Source: Nissolia schottii
Lineage: Eukaryota > Streptophyta > Magnoliopsida > Fabales > Fabaceae
NCBI GenBank assembly: GCA_003254905.1
Contig: QANU01004276.1
Location: forward strand, 116,108 to 180,107
Length of the DNA: 64,000 nt
Reading direction: 5' to 3'
Below are positions 10,551 to 23,029 of the stretch, one piece after another. Each line of letters starts with the position of its first letter. Position 1 is the stretch's first letter. A program made the translations under genes and the position numbers. The notes under the pieces are model-generated. The model saw only the letters and a list, made by a program, of their open reading frames with translations. It had not been told where the DNA came from and did no database searches.

Positions 10551-11700
10551 TGTAAGTGCAATGAAAGTAATATAAGTAAATTTATAAAGCCTTCCCAGAA
10601 GGAATATTTTGATCGTTCGTTAATGTTTAAAATAAAGTCTATTGAATATGAAGAATAAGATGTAACTCTACATTAGCACTTAATTTGTTTATTTATTCAA
10701 ATCACTGAAAATGACTGCTTCCCTCTTTTTAAAAAATACAATTAACTTTTGAAAATAGAATCTCCTACAATGCTAATAAGTTATAATTAAATTTATATAT
10801 TTATTAAAAGTTGGTAACGATATTTTAAAAAAAATTGATAAAAGTAAGGCTAATAAAATAATATCAACAGACAATATGCACCGACGCATATTTCTTCATT
10901 TTATAATTTTCTATATTTAATTTTATTTTTGAAATTTATATTGAGTGTAAATATTTTATTCAATTAACTAATTATTGTATATCATCATGTGTATACAAAA
11001 GGCAAACACTTTTAATCATACAATAATATATATTTGATATTATATAAAATAATATACACTAAAAATATATCAAAATTAAATTACTTATAAAAATAATTTT
11101 ATCAAATATCAGTCAATTAAAACTCAAAACTCAGATTATGGCGAGTAATTATCTTTTGTAATACTATATTGATTATTTACCACGATTTAACCTTTTTTTT
11201 CTTCTAGTTTTTTTATTGTGATATAGTGTAAATTTAGTTAACAATATCAATACATAAAAATTAATGTTACCATTTATTTTTTAATTTATTTTATTGAAGG
11301 TGACTTCTCTAGTTATATTATACAACATCCACAATGATCAGACGAAATTCAATAAACTTAAGATAAAAATAATTTCGATAAAAATAAAATAAAAATGAAA
11401 ATATACAGTATACACAATGATATTTTTTTTGGTTATAAACTATACACATTGTCGATTTCCCCTATTGATATTTTGTTTTTTTTGGTTTATTACATCTACA
11501 CTACGCTACATACATACATACATCTATATCGATACTATTGATATTCAATGAATGTAAAATAAAAAGTAATAATAAAAATGATATTGTTTTTAGCTCCGAA
11601 TGAGAGCATTCATTTCCCTGGTTCGATTCTGGATGCCCAAGGTACAGTTACCTCTATCACCCTCGCTTCGCTGAAATCACTCCCTTTCCAATAGCTTCAT
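10551..11700. other. AT-rich intergenic DNA upstream of PEX3
   Basis: No gene, RNA or repeat structure was recognised; long A/T tracts dominate. Confidence 0.5.
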
Positions 11701-11766
11701 CGTTGCGTGTGTCTGTGTCCCCATCATCATCAAGGACTGTGCTCTTGTGGCATTTCTTATTCTCTT

Positions 11767-11790
11767 GGCGGCGGCGGCGGCGGCGGCGGC
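11767..11790 (+). repeat. GCG trinucleotide microsatellite in the PEX3 5' region
   Basis: About eight GCG units run without interruption, 130 bp upstream of the chosen PEX3 start codon and probably within the leader or proximal promoter. The length is likely polymorphic. Confidence 0.85.
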
Positions 11791-11919
11791 TATTCCCATG
11801 TTTCTTCTTCTCTCTGCTAACCACTTTCTTCATTCTATTATTGCTCCCCTCTCAGCCCCTAAGTAGGTTTTCCAGCAAAGGCACTGTAATGGATTTTCGG
11901 TCTTCCTAGTATGATCAAA

Positions 11920-14900
11920 ATGCTTTCTGTGAGGTAAAGTCTCGAACTTTTATGCCTTTTCTTATCTGGGCATCTCTTTAATTTGTTCTTCTCCGCTTCG
12001 TCCCTCATCCTTTGCCAAATGTTTTGACATGTAATTTGGTTATTAGTACGAAAAATGTAAACTTGTGTCGATTTTCTGATATGGGCTGTTTGGTGATCAA
12101 AACGTCGAGACGCTGTTTTTTTGTCTTTAATTGGCTGCATCTGCGTCACTGTTCTATACGCATTTATGCATTATTTTGAGGGCTTCTCTGTTAACGGGTG
12201 TTAGGGATTTGTGGAGGCGGCATAGGAGGAAGGTTTTCCTTACAGCTGGTGTTTTAGGAAGTGGGTATCTTTTGTATAAGCTTTATGGTGCTCACAGGCA
12301 TAGGGTCGATGCTCTTGAGAGAGAGCTCGCAGATCAGAGGGAAAGTGAGGAGCTCATGAAGGCTCAGTTAAGTCAATATCCACCTCCAATGCTTCATGTT
12401 ATATAGATACAGATAGATGGATACGTTTTGTATGATCTTAAGTTTCCAATCTCCCGTCTTGAAACCAGAAATGCTGATGGTTTTGCCTTCTCTTGTTTTC
12501 ATCGACCATGATAGGATGCAAGCGCACTTTGAGAATGTTCAGAGGATTTCTGATACAATAACATTGCCTCATGCTATGCACAACTTAAGTTGTCGGATAG
12601 CCGAAGAGTTGGATCTTTCTCAGCTTCTCGAGAGGCTGATACAAGGAAAGGGTCAGCCGAACACTTTAACGCAATCAGAGAAACTAGAATTATGGGATAG
12701 ACTCAAAATTCTAAGTATGAATTTGATCTTGTTGGCTTCCACATTTACTATACTTGTAGATCTGGTTGCAATAATCAATAAGGAGTTAAAAATATACATA
12801 ATTATGTGCAATTTTTTTTTTCTGTAGGTTTTACAAGAATGTCATTGTCAGTATGGGCCACAACAATGCTTAGCTTATATACAAAAGTTCAAGTAAATAT
12901 ACTAGGAAGGCATCTATATATTGATACTGCACGAAGCCTTGGAAGTGCAATGGTAAGAACAGCCGTCTTTCTTCTTTTTCCTTTTCTTTCATTCTATTTT
13001 TATTGTTTGAGTGTTGATTTCTTCATGTCTCTTACCAAAGCCGTTGTTGAGTATAATTGGGATACTTAGGATATATAAGGAGCATAAAGGAAACTGCATG
13101 GTACTCTGTCTAGGAGCTCAAATTCTTGAGAAAAGTGTAGCACTTATGCTTAACAAAGAGGGGTATGTGTCCTAGAAAGGTGTCCTACAAATGTTATACT
13201 CTATAGTTGAGGATTTATCTATTGTTATTTGTTTTTTATCCCATTTTTGTACTTTGGATTTTCTTTTGTTACATTGAGATTACATTTTGATGATGAACTT
13301 AATTCTGGGGAGAGCTAGTGAAGGAGGGTTTGAAAAACTGGAACTATTTCTGTTGTTAAAATTGCTGGTTTTGCTACCCAGTTGATTGAACCAATGCACG
13401 GGTCAATTCTCAAGGTCGACCAGAATTTCAAAGCTTTCCAATCAAATTGTTTAGGAAGTGTATTTGTTGTCTTCCTACGGTTAACTTTCATTCCTAATTC
13501 AACCCACAAAAGAGCTTCAATGTGTATACTTTTCAACTAATTCACACATATCATACATGCAATCTAAAAGGTTCTTGCTCTGTGTGCAGGAAAGTGGAGA
13601 TGTAGTTGGTAGGGAAGACCAGCAGAAATTTCTAGGAAGTGTTGATTTTCTCGCTCAACACGGTATGCCTGCCTTGATTTCTGATATGGAGGTGGCAACA
13701 AACGAAGTTCTCAAAGGGTAATGTTTCCTTCATAATTTTGAAGATTAGCAAGTTGTGAGAAATTGTCCTTAAGAAATACAACAACAGAGCCATATCCCAC
13801 TAGGTGGGGTCGGCTAAAATTTTGTCCTTAAGAAATAAAAATAGAATGTTTAAACTCTTCATAAGATATGGAACAATCAACAATCTTATTTGCCTACAAT
13901 TGAGGACGTATATGTGTGAATATAGAATATCAGAGTGAAGTGAGTAATCATGGGTTGTAATCATTGGTTTGGAACTTGGAATTGCCGACTTCATTTAATC
14001 AAGTCTAGAGATGCCTTATATAGATAAATGATCAAAACTCATTTTGAATGAACTATAGATAATTTTTTTGTGCAGAAAGCAGTTGAATCATTTCTTCAAC
14101 AGTACAGCACTTCATGAAACAATCATGCAGATACTCTACACATTCATGAGCCTGGGGAGTCCGCATTCCTGGGTAAAGTATATGATGCCTGAGGATGTTA
14201 AATCACATTCTGCAACCCCTAGCATCCGTGATCCAGCTCTTTCTGAGGTGACTGAATTTGAACAACTTATGATGGAAGCACGGGCAGTGTTATTAAGGTA
14301 TATATATATTTATGTTTTGGATGTATTGGTTAATTACAAATGCCTTGAAACTCAATAACCTGTGGCTGCATCAACCATGTGCATGAACTCTCTGCTTTTA
14401 ACTTGAGGGGTGACTAATGCACTTGTTGACATTTGTGAGATTGTTTTTCTGGAAGGAAATCCTAGGTGTACCTGAAACTTTACAGAAATTTTATACAGAA
14501 AGATATGTCATGTTGGACCAATCACATACAAGTATTTTTTATGGGTTGTGTAGGATCCACATTTGATGTCATGCTTGGCCTCATTCTGTGAAGCAATTAT
14601 GTAATTTTCTACAAATAGCATTTAAACATGTTGATGTCAGAGGATGGTTGATACTATTTCTAGCATTTTTGTTTTACTCGCTCAATGGGCATTTATTTGA
14701 AGAAAAGGACAGTTGTCTTTGTTAAACTTGCCTTGGAACTCGTGTTCTAGTGTTCCAGGCATAAACAAATGGACCATCCGTTGCTGAGTTTCATCATCTC
14801 ATATAATTTCCTTCCTTTCTTTTGCAGTGCTGAATTTGGGAGCATCGTAGAGACATCTCTAAAAGCAGTGGTGGATACGCTGGTGGAGCACATGGGAGCT

Positions 14901-15086
14901 AAATTTAGAGGAGGAAGTGTTGCTACTGGCTTGCCTCTGGCGAGAGTGTTGCCTCAAGTTGCACAGATGTGTCCTTTGCTTCTTGAAGAACCCAGCAAAA
15001 ACCAGTTCATCAAGATCATAAAAAACATACCAGAGGTTGAACTTTTTTTCACGATCCTCTATGCAAATATGCCAGGTGCATATTGA
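11920..15086 (+). CDS. PEX3: Peroxin 3, peroxisomal membrane biogenesis protein
   Basis: PEX3 anchors in the peroxisome (or ER) membrane and docks PEX19 carrying newly made membrane proteins. Seven exons join in frame to 369 residues, the usual plant length: 11920-11933, 12205-12366, 12515-12714, 12828-12952, 13590-13717, 14076-14297, 14828-15086. The protein starts MLSVRDLWRRHRRKV, then has a hydrophobic anchor 'FLTAGVLGSGYLLYKLYGAH' (about residues 16-35). Conserved blocks follow: 'LPHAMHNLSCRIAEELDLSQ', 'LWDRLKILSFTRMSLSVWAT', 'TMLSLYTKVQVNILGRHLYI' and the C-terminal 'VELFFTILYANMPGAY'. The first exon has only 14 coding bases. An in-frame ATG at 11911 would add three residues. A 7-codon upstream ORF (11889-11909) ends just before it and may damp translation. 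An open frame at 12131 begins with TTG inside intron 1 and is not the start. Confidence 0.93.
13763..13837 (+). mobile_element. Tiny retroposed fragment with 16-bp target duplication in PEX3 intron 5
   Basis: The exact 16-bp word TTGTCCTTAAGAAATA occurs at 13763-13778 and 13822-13837. Between them lie 43 bp beginning 'CAACAACAGAGCC' and containing 'CCCACTAGGTGGGGTCGGCT'. That phrase is a common 3'-end block of plant SINE/RTE-type retroposons. The long flanking duplication indicates target-primed insertion of a severely 5'-truncated copy. The exact family is not certain. Confidence 0.8.
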
Positions 15087-15425
15087 TTAAGATTTATGTT
15101 CCAAATGAAAGAAACCCAAAAAAGATTAAATTTATTGCATGGAAGGCTTGTGGCATTAGTGTACAAAAATTTGAACGAGCTTCAAAGAGATAAATAGGAG
15201 CTAAATTATTAGCCTTCCCTAATGGCGTAATTCTTCTATAATGCTCCCTCCTCCCAGGCCTTTAACCTTGGCTTTCGGAGGAACCGGGGATTTAAGGACT
15301 ATAGTTTGCTTTGTTGCCAGTATTTATTGTATACACGGGAATTATGTCCTCCATTTCGTTTATTCATGCAGTGCTATGTTGGATTGGCCATTCAAATGTC
15401 TAGTTCTAACAATCCCCCCCCCCCC

Positions 15426-15597
15426 NNNNNNNNNNNNNNNNNNNNNNNNNNNNNNNNNNNNNNNNNNNNNNNNNNNNNNNNNNNNNNNNNNNNNNNNNNN
15501 NNNNNNNNNNNNNNNNNNNNNNNNNNNNNNNNNNNNNNNNNNNNNNNNNNNNNNNNNNNNNNNNNNNNNNNNNNNNNNNNNNNNNNNNNNNNNNNNN
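15426..15597. other. Assembly gap, 172 N
   Basis: The sequence is unknown. A run of C lies immediately to the left, and a T run of about 17 starts near 15610. Long open frames through the gap are artefacts of N translation. Confidence 0.99.
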
Positions 15598-15781
15598 ATG
15601 TGTTTAATGGTTTTTTTTTTTTTTTTGGTTACCCTGTTTTGATAAGGGTAGTGATATCATTATTGTATGTTAAGGAATCAATGAGAGTAAAATTTGTATT
15701 TTTGTAAAACAAAAATTTGAAGCGTGGAGCATGGAAAGGATTGAAAATCTTGACATTATATTTTAAGTTATAAAGCGGGTG

Positions 15782-15895
15782 AGTCTCACTGAGATAACTG
15801 AGTAAGGAAGGTCTCGAACTCAGGCCTTTGTTTAAGTAATGTCAAGTCGTTTATCAGTTGGACTAACTCTTGTTGGTTATATAAGTATTACTTTT
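15782..15895 (-). mobile_element. Probable decayed tRNA-derived SINE
   Basis: On the minus strand the sequence reads 'GAGTTAGTCCAACTGATAAA', like an RNA polymerase III A box, and about 40 bp later 'GAGTTCGAGACC' (15810-15821), a B-box match to GGTTCGANNC with one change. The order and spacing are as in tRNA-derived SINEs. The ends and target duplication were not resolved. Confidence 0.5.
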
Positions 15896-16438
15896 GAAAT
15901 AGTAGTGTGAAAGTTAATCACATTCCTTGACGTGATAATATGTAGTTAGATAATTATGTAAACAATATTTTGTCAATATATAATAATTAAATTTAAAATA
16001 TATTACATATTAATCAACATTTACTTTAGTGAAGGAATTTGATTTTGTCTTTTTTAAATAATATCTTACATTCAAGTTTTGTGGTTTAAAAAATGATTGA
16101 TGTAAAGATAATTTATCGTAGAGTGAGTTAAACAAAGTCAAATAAAATTAAGTGAAATTGAATAAACTTTTGATAATTTATAATGGAGGAAAAAACAAAT
16201 CTCTTGAATTATGGATATATTTTAGATAAGATGTATCTCTACAATGTGAGAATCTTTGTAAAATTGTAAATTGAGAAATTGAAGAGATGGAAACCTTTAA
16301 ATTAACAAATTATAATATGCAGTTTAGATAGATTCTCTTCGTAAGGGAAAAAAGAGAGAAGAATAGATAGAGAGTGAACTACGAAATAACAGTGCTGTAT
16401 ATTGGGTTTGGCCTCTCACCGCCGCCATCGGGACTGGT

Positions 16439-16459
16439 TCTCTCTCTCTCTCTCTCTCT
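16439..16459 (+). repeat. CT microsatellite in the MOS4 leader
   Basis: An uninterrupted TCTCTC run of about 20 bp ends 18 bases before the start codon. Pyrimidine-rich leaders are common in plant housekeeping genes. Confidence 0.85.
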
Positions 16460-16477
16460 TTGCAGCAACAAACGGCG

Positions 16478-19016
16478 ATGGGGGATGGTAACAAAGGGGA
16501 CATTCTGATACTGGAAGCCCCGCCTTCTTATGGCCGCCCGTCTTCTTCTTCCGACGCCGAAATCATCGACGCTCTGCCTTACATTGACGACGACTATGCC
16601 AACCCCAGAGTCAAACTTGAGGTTGACCGCCTCGTCGAGGACGAAATGCGCCGTAGCACCAAGAAGCCCGCCGATTTCCTCAAAGACTTGCCTCCTCTTC
16701 CCAAATTTAATTTTCAGGTTTCTTTTCTTTCGCTAGCTACCGAGTGTTAGGGTTTTCCTTTTTTCTTCTTTTCGTAACTGGAAATTGTGCTTTTAGTTTG
16801 TTTAATTTGTTTTATGTTGCGGTAATTAGGTTAACTACGCATCAATCAAATTGTTGATTGTGCGCATTGAATGAATTACAGGACTACCCTATGATTGCTA
16901 GGGAGCATGAACGTGTGAGAGCTGGAAGGCCTCCCGTTTCTCTTGATAGGTCACGGTATGAATTGGAAATGCCACCTGTGAATAAGAGGAATGATGAAGC
17001 TGCTTGGAAGCAAGCACTTCAGAGAGCTCAACGCCTACTGCAATATCAGATGATGAGGTATCCACTCGTGCAATGTTAGATAGCTTACACACATCACGAA
17101 CTAGGAATGTATGGCAGTTTCAGCCACGGGATTAAGAGGCAGAACTGCATTACCGTTGATGCTGTTGTTGAGATTCATCCTGTTTTGAAGACTAATTTCT
17201 CCGTTTTGTTACATGGAACAAACAATTATGGTGTTTGGGAACTCTGCCGTGTGTGTTTTTTGTTGTTTTCAGTCAGGTCTATCATGTTGCATGAAATATT
17301 TGCATAAACTTTGAAGATTCTTTTGTCTGGCTGCTGTTTGCTGATTTATCTCTTACGGAATCCACAACATTTTTGGAGCTTAGTGCTTACAACTTACAAT
17401 GCTTTATCTGGTTGAACTGCAGGATGGAAAATTTGGAATTGTTGTTGAAATATGGTCCTGATGCGTGGAAACAGCACAACCAACGATTGGAAGTATACTT
17501 GACAAGGTTTGTTGATGAAATTCATATGGCTCACATTTTCTTTCTTTCAATTAACAATTGAATTCTATATTGCTTACCTACGTCACGTCAATGTTTTCTT
17601 GCTTATCAGCTTGTAACTCCTGTACTTCATTACATTGTGCATCTTTTACTATGTACATTGTTAGTGATGCTAGTGAATGTAGTTTCTGTTGATCGACAGG
17701 CCTCCCTTGGACTCAAACAACTTGCACTTGGGATGTCTGTTTTACCTTTCCAGTTTAAATTTCTTCCTTTCAGCAACATGCTTAAGTTTTTTGGTTGATT
17801 TATGTGTAGACAACAACACTCTAGAAAAGTTATTATTTCATCATTAAAGATGATCCTCTACACAGGTTCTTAGGTATTATATATTCATGTTTGACTAGGT
17901 TCACCCCATAGTATTTTCACTATTTTGCCTGCCAAGACTTTTTACAGTGCGTAAGTAATTTTACATTTTGGCTTTTAACAGTTTTAGTAAAGCTGTAGGG
18001 CATAGTATTTATTACTTCAGTGCTTAAAAAATCCATAACCTTATATTTATCATGCTTTCAAAAGAGTTAGTTAATATTAAATGAGTGAAGTTTGTTTGAA
18101 TGTAAATAAGCAAGTATCTGAAAGAAGCAAGTTAAGAAAATAGTGAACCTTTCCTGTAATGACTAAAAGGGGAGTGCAATAGGCTAGGCCTATGGCTCCA
18201 TCGCATCTCTAAGCATGTGTCAAACTCTCAAAGCTCTATATAGTGTCTTTTGAAGGCTGCATTGTCATAACTACTGTCAATTTTCTTTCATTCATTTTAA
18301 TTACGAGAAGCTATTTATATCGTTGAAGTTTGAAGTGACATAGTCACGTAGCATGATCTGCAAGAGTCATCGTCATCATTCATCAAGTTTAGTTTGGACC
18401 TGCGAGCCCCGAATTCTTCAGATTTGTGTTGTTCTTGTCAATTTGCATAAATAGGAAAGCTTTTGCTTGATCATGATAACACCCGTTCTTTGTCTGCATG
18501 GTTGATGTTAAGTATGGTCTTTGTCACAATTGTGTTTTCTATTTTCAGAATGCAGAAATTAGCTCTTGTGTTTTCTATTTTCAGAATGCAGAAATTAGCT
18601 CAGGAACAAAATGAAAAGATTGAAAAAGTAAATCGTGAAAGGAAATATCATCAGGTGAAATGACTTTCGGGTCCACCCATCTCTCTGTTATTTGTTTAAA
18701 AACTGTGTTAAACTTGTACTTAAAATACCCCTTTTTTCACTATTGTCAGCAAAATACGGCATATGAGCTTAATGCTCTGTCAATGCAATGGAAAGATTTG
18801 TGTCAGAAAAATATAGACATCCAGTCTGCTTGTGCTTCTCTTGAAGCTCGCATAAAAGAACTGAAAGCAGCAGCAGCAGAAAGGTGAATTTGCAATGTAA
18901 ATTGTTTCCCTAGTCTGATTTCACTAGTCCTGTTGTTAACTAGTTCTTTCATTTTCAGAGGCTGGAACGTGGAAGCTATCACAGAAAATGGACCATTGGC
19001 AAATTCGGAAGTATGA
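16478..19016 (+). CDS. MOS4: Pre-mRNA-splicing factor SPF27 homolog (BCAS2/MOS4 family)
   Basis: MOS4 is a core subunit of the plant NineTeen/MOS4-associated complex, which activates the spliceosome and is needed for innate immunity in Arabidopsis. Six exons join in frame to 253 residues, the family's usual size: 16478-16717, 16882-17057, 17423-17506, 18585-18654, 18750-18883, 18959-19016. Diagnostic blocks are 'EIIDALPYIDDDYANPRVKL', 'VDRLVEDEMRRSTKKPADFL', 'KDLPPLPKFNFQ', 'AAWKQALQRAQRLLQYQMMR' and the coiled coil 'QKLAQEQNEKIEKVNRERKY'. The start ATG at 16478 follows a CT-rich leader; the frame is open further up without another ATG. Exon 4 has an exact duplicate of its 3' splice site 36 bp upstream, which is also in frame. 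The extreme C-terminus (GWNVEAITENGPLANSEV) is less conserved. Confidence 0.93.
18530..18601 (+). repeat. Exact 36-bp tandem duplication of the MOS4 exon-4 splice acceptor
   Basis: Copies at 18530-18565 and 18566-18601 are identical and each contains 'TTTTCTATTTTCAG' followed by 'AATGCAGAAATTAGCTC'. Both acceptors (exon starts 18549 or 18585) preserve phase. Using the upstream one would add the 12 residues MQKLALVFSIFR with no stop. Confidence 0.97.
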
Positions 19017-21284
19017 GATTTGCATAACTTCATCTAGTCTTTATTTTTTTATTTTATTTTGGTCGACCATACAGTTTTGTTAACGAAATGAATTTGTTCT
19101 GCTCAAAACTTCTGACATTTATTGCAACGTACTTCTCAATATCTTGTTTTATAAATGCTATGGAAGAAAAGGTTGCCCGTTAAATCACCGGAAGGAAATG
19201 AAATTATTGCAGAAACACAACGTGCTTTTGTGAAGCTCATACCCAATTGCTAATATAACCCATCTCCGTGGGAAATGTTAGATATCCTGCCATTTTTTAC
19301 TTTGAGAGAACTTATCACTTAAAGCTGGAATGATATGGTCGTGGTGCTTTTATGATCATGACAACACAAGAATTTTCCCATCTCCATTCCATTCCACCTT
19401 ATGTGTAGCAAGCGGCATCCACTCATACCAATTTTTTTGCCCTTGTAGTCTTTTGTGCATAGCCCATACTGTAGGGTAGGTTTGGAATCATATAATATGG
19501 GAAATTATTTGATTTACAAATCAATTCTCATATTTAGTATCTTCAAAAAAGGAATTGATTTGATTACCTAAATTCATGGGAATTTAAATTGATTTCATTA
19601 GAAATTCTATTACGTTTGTAAGAGTTTGTTTGAAATTGAATTTATTTTAATATAAAAGATTATTTTATTGTTATTCAAATAACTAAATTTACAAACTCTA
19701 TCATCTTCATCAAATTAAACTTATTATTATAAAAAATTAATTTGCTCCTAATTTTTTCCTAAAGATTCTTTTTAAAAAATAAAAAATTAGAAAAAAAATA
19801 TATATTTTGAATTTTTTTTCAAAAAAACTGAAATTTTCAAGAGGATATAATTCTTTTCAAAAAATTATTTTTAAACAATAGTTTTAATTATTTCAATAAG
19901 AGTAAAAGTATAAATTAATAAAAAAAGAATAAATTTATATTTTAATAAATTTTAATCATGGTAGTTAATTTTTAAATTAATTCTGTAGTTGGTTTTAAAT
20001 ATATAATTAAATTATTTTTAAATTAAATCAAATTTCATGTTATTTGATTTCAAATGTACCGTAGTGTTTTTTTTATTACGATTTTTTTTTTGTTTTGTTT
20101 TCTTATGTTGGATAATCTGCACGTAATTAGGTGTTAATTGAAACTCTAATTGGTGATTAATGGCACTGTCCTAGACAAGAGCCTCGATTTCTTTATTCTA
20201 ACCTAAATGTTCCAGCCATAATCGTCAACCAGTCCTATTTGTAACTAGAATAGCATTGGCATGTTGGGAATATTTTACTTGGAAGGAAAAGAAAAAGTTG
20301 AGTTAGAGGATCATGTGTTAATTAAAAAAGATGATAGTATGTTTACTAAAATTATGGACCGCTTCTCTCTTCATTTTCTTTGTTACGTATAGTTATTGAA
20401 ATAAACAAACCGCAAATGAAAATTTCACCACTTCCAGTACAGAAGTGGATAAATTACTGCTTTGATCAGTACTAGTATATATGACGATTTGATTGACTAC
20501 CGTTACGTGACACATTGGAGAGGGCACCCCCTTGTTTCCTTTTTAATAAACAATAATATTACGATTATATTTTTATTAATATTAAATTATTAACTTTTAA
20601 TATTTTTAAATTTTTTAAAAAAATTTATGGTGTATTTTAAATAATTTTATGTGTTAATATTTATTAATTTTTTTAAATTTTATATTATTATAAATTTATT
20701 AACAATTTTTACTTTAACACCGTATAAACACAATTTGAAACTTTTAGATATATAGTCTGGAAGTTTCATAAAGTGGTACTTCTTAAATTCATAAACAAAC
20801 AAAGGGTAAAAGTTCCGTATCGATTGAAAGAACAAATAAATAAATAAAACTCCATAACCCGAAAGACGGGTAAGAATATCATGTCCTCTCTGTTTGAGAT
20901 CCAGCTCTAGATTCTTTTCCTGGCTTCAACCTCAACAAACACGTGAGCCCCACGTCTGTCACTCCCCCAAAACGTGGCGGAAATGTTTCGGTGAGACGAA
21001 GAGAGAGAAAATAAAAGAATTCCATAGAAAAAAGTAAAGACATTATTCCCCTTTTTTTAATGCAAGACATTATTCTATAAATCTTTCCAAGTATTAAACA
21101 AAATATAATCAATATTTTTTTATGATACATTGTTAATATAAATTTTTATTTAAATATTTAAATGATTCTTATACATACTAAATAAAAAATCAATTACTTG
21201 TACTAATGCTTTAGAATATAATTAAATATTGCCACAAATTTTTAAGTCAATATCTATTTTTCAATAGATTATCTCATTTTATAT

Positions 21285-21992
21285 TTTTAATGTCTTAACC
21301 GTTTGAGTAGTATTATTTTTTATAGATATTTTATGCAAATGCATTTATTGATATCATTTTATTATTTAATTTTTTAAAAAATTCTAAATTAAAGAATTCT
21401 ATCTCTCTTTTATTTTTCATTCTCACATTAAAATATGAAAAATTGCAATTCAATCATTTATGTTTGCTCATGTGTAGGGATGAATAAACAAATTAAAAAT
21501 GGTTATTTGTGTTGTTTGAGTATGTTTTATTTAATTGTTTGTGTTAAACTAATTTGTTTATATGTTTTATTATTGGAAGTTTGAATTCATATTGTTGATG
21601 ATGAGACATTTTTCTTGATTTATGGAATTGCAATTTAAATTAATGTATAAGTTTTTGTTTAAATATTAAATTGTTGTTACAATTTAGATTTTTGTTTATT
21701 CATTAGATTCTTAATCTATGGATGTTGAAATTTTATTTAAATATTAAATAAACTATGGTAAACAAAAAATAATAATAGGTGATGATAAACATACCGAGTA
21801 ACAAATTTTTGGCAAAAAAAAAATATAGGCAGACCTGCCAGGCTCCAGGCTCTAAGCTAGGCTAGATCTCCCAAACAGGCCAGACCAAATTAGAAAAAAA
21901 AAGGTCTTTGATAGTCGTGCCAAGACGAAAAATTAATGAGACAAATTTGACTTGTTAAGAGTTTGGCCTTGCTTGTTCCCATTTCTACACAC
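21285..21992 (+). repeat. Long dispersed repeat, copy 2 (inverted relative to 9.9-10.55 kb)
   Basis: Shared landmarks with the reverse complement of copy 1 are 'TTCTCACATTAAAA', 'TAGGGATGAATAAACAAA', 'GGCAGACCTGCCAGGCTCC' and 'TTGTTCCCATTTCTA'. Similarity spans about 650-700 bp with many small indels, so the copies are old. The pair brackets PEX3 and MOS4 in opposite orientation. Confidence 0.7.
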
Positions 21993-23029
21993 TGACACAA
22001 TACGTGTATATAAAATATTGTGATATTTTTTATTAATGTCAAACTATTAATTTTTAATATTTTCTAAACTCCTTTCAAAATTTAAAATATATTTTAAATA
22101 ATTTTATGCATCAATACCTACTAATTTTTTAAAGGTTCATGTTATTGTAAATTTATTTAGTATTTAAAATACTTTTAACTCTAACACAACCTAGACACGG
22201 CCCCAAAATCTATTAGATACAACCCAAACATACTTAGACACGACTGCATATAAACTTATTTAGACATTTTTAAACATGTGAAATACATGTGTCACAAATG
22301 TTTTTGTGTGAAATATTCATGATATGTCAAACACGCAGACACAATAATATCAAAAATTGTCCATGTTCTTTAGTTAATTTCATTTTATAGCTAAAGATGT
22401 TCAGGTAAATCTTTAATCTTTAACCGTATACATTATTTATTATTTATTATTATTATTATAATTATTATTTATTTTATTGTTATACACTAATAATATAATT
22501 TTTTTAAGCATCTTTCAATCAAATTTTATAATATAGATGAATGCAGTTAACTCTTTAATTTATTATTTAAAAATTTATACGTATAAAATAATTTAATTAA
22601 ATGATAATATATTATAATTAAACTTTATTTTTTTTATTTTCTAAAATTAATTTACTTTCTATATTTGATTAAGTTACTATTAATACTAAATTGTATCCTT
22701 AATTGTATACATTCCTAAATTCCCGTAATATTATTAAAAATACAATTCCTGCCTTTCTCATTTTAAAGAAAAAGATACTTTAGAGAATTTAAATTTCTAA
22801 ATTTTAATAAATAATTTAGTAGTAAGATATGTTATTAAAAAAAAAAAGGAGTGGTATGTTACTATGTTATATGGAAAATAAAAAAGAAGTCATCAAGTAT
22901 TGGTGGTGTGGACTGTACCGGCCTGCGTTCATACGTCACCATCAACGTCCCTTTTGTCTAATCAAATCAAATCACGATAAATTCACCTATTTTTATTAAT
23001 CATTATCTCTATGTTTTTTAAATAGTAGT

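Larger units (their letters stand above)
15087..16430. other. Intergenic DNA between PEX3 and MOS4
   Basis: The stretch contains the PEX3 3' region, an N gap and a probable decayed tRNA-derived SINE. The remainder (about 15900-16380) is AT-rich. No gene was seen. Confidence 0.5.

Noticed and set aside
12131-12204. PEX3 start at 12131
   Set aside because: The first codon is TTG and the stretch lies in intron 1; a proper ATG exon at 11920-11933 splices in frame to 12205.
15241-15707. Two 133-codon frames across gap 1
   Set aside because: They are artefacts of N translation with poly-C and poly-T flanks and no family features.
16478-17079. Separate short genes at 16.9-18.9 kb
   Set aside because: They are exons of MOS4 that join in phase through canonical GT-AG introns.
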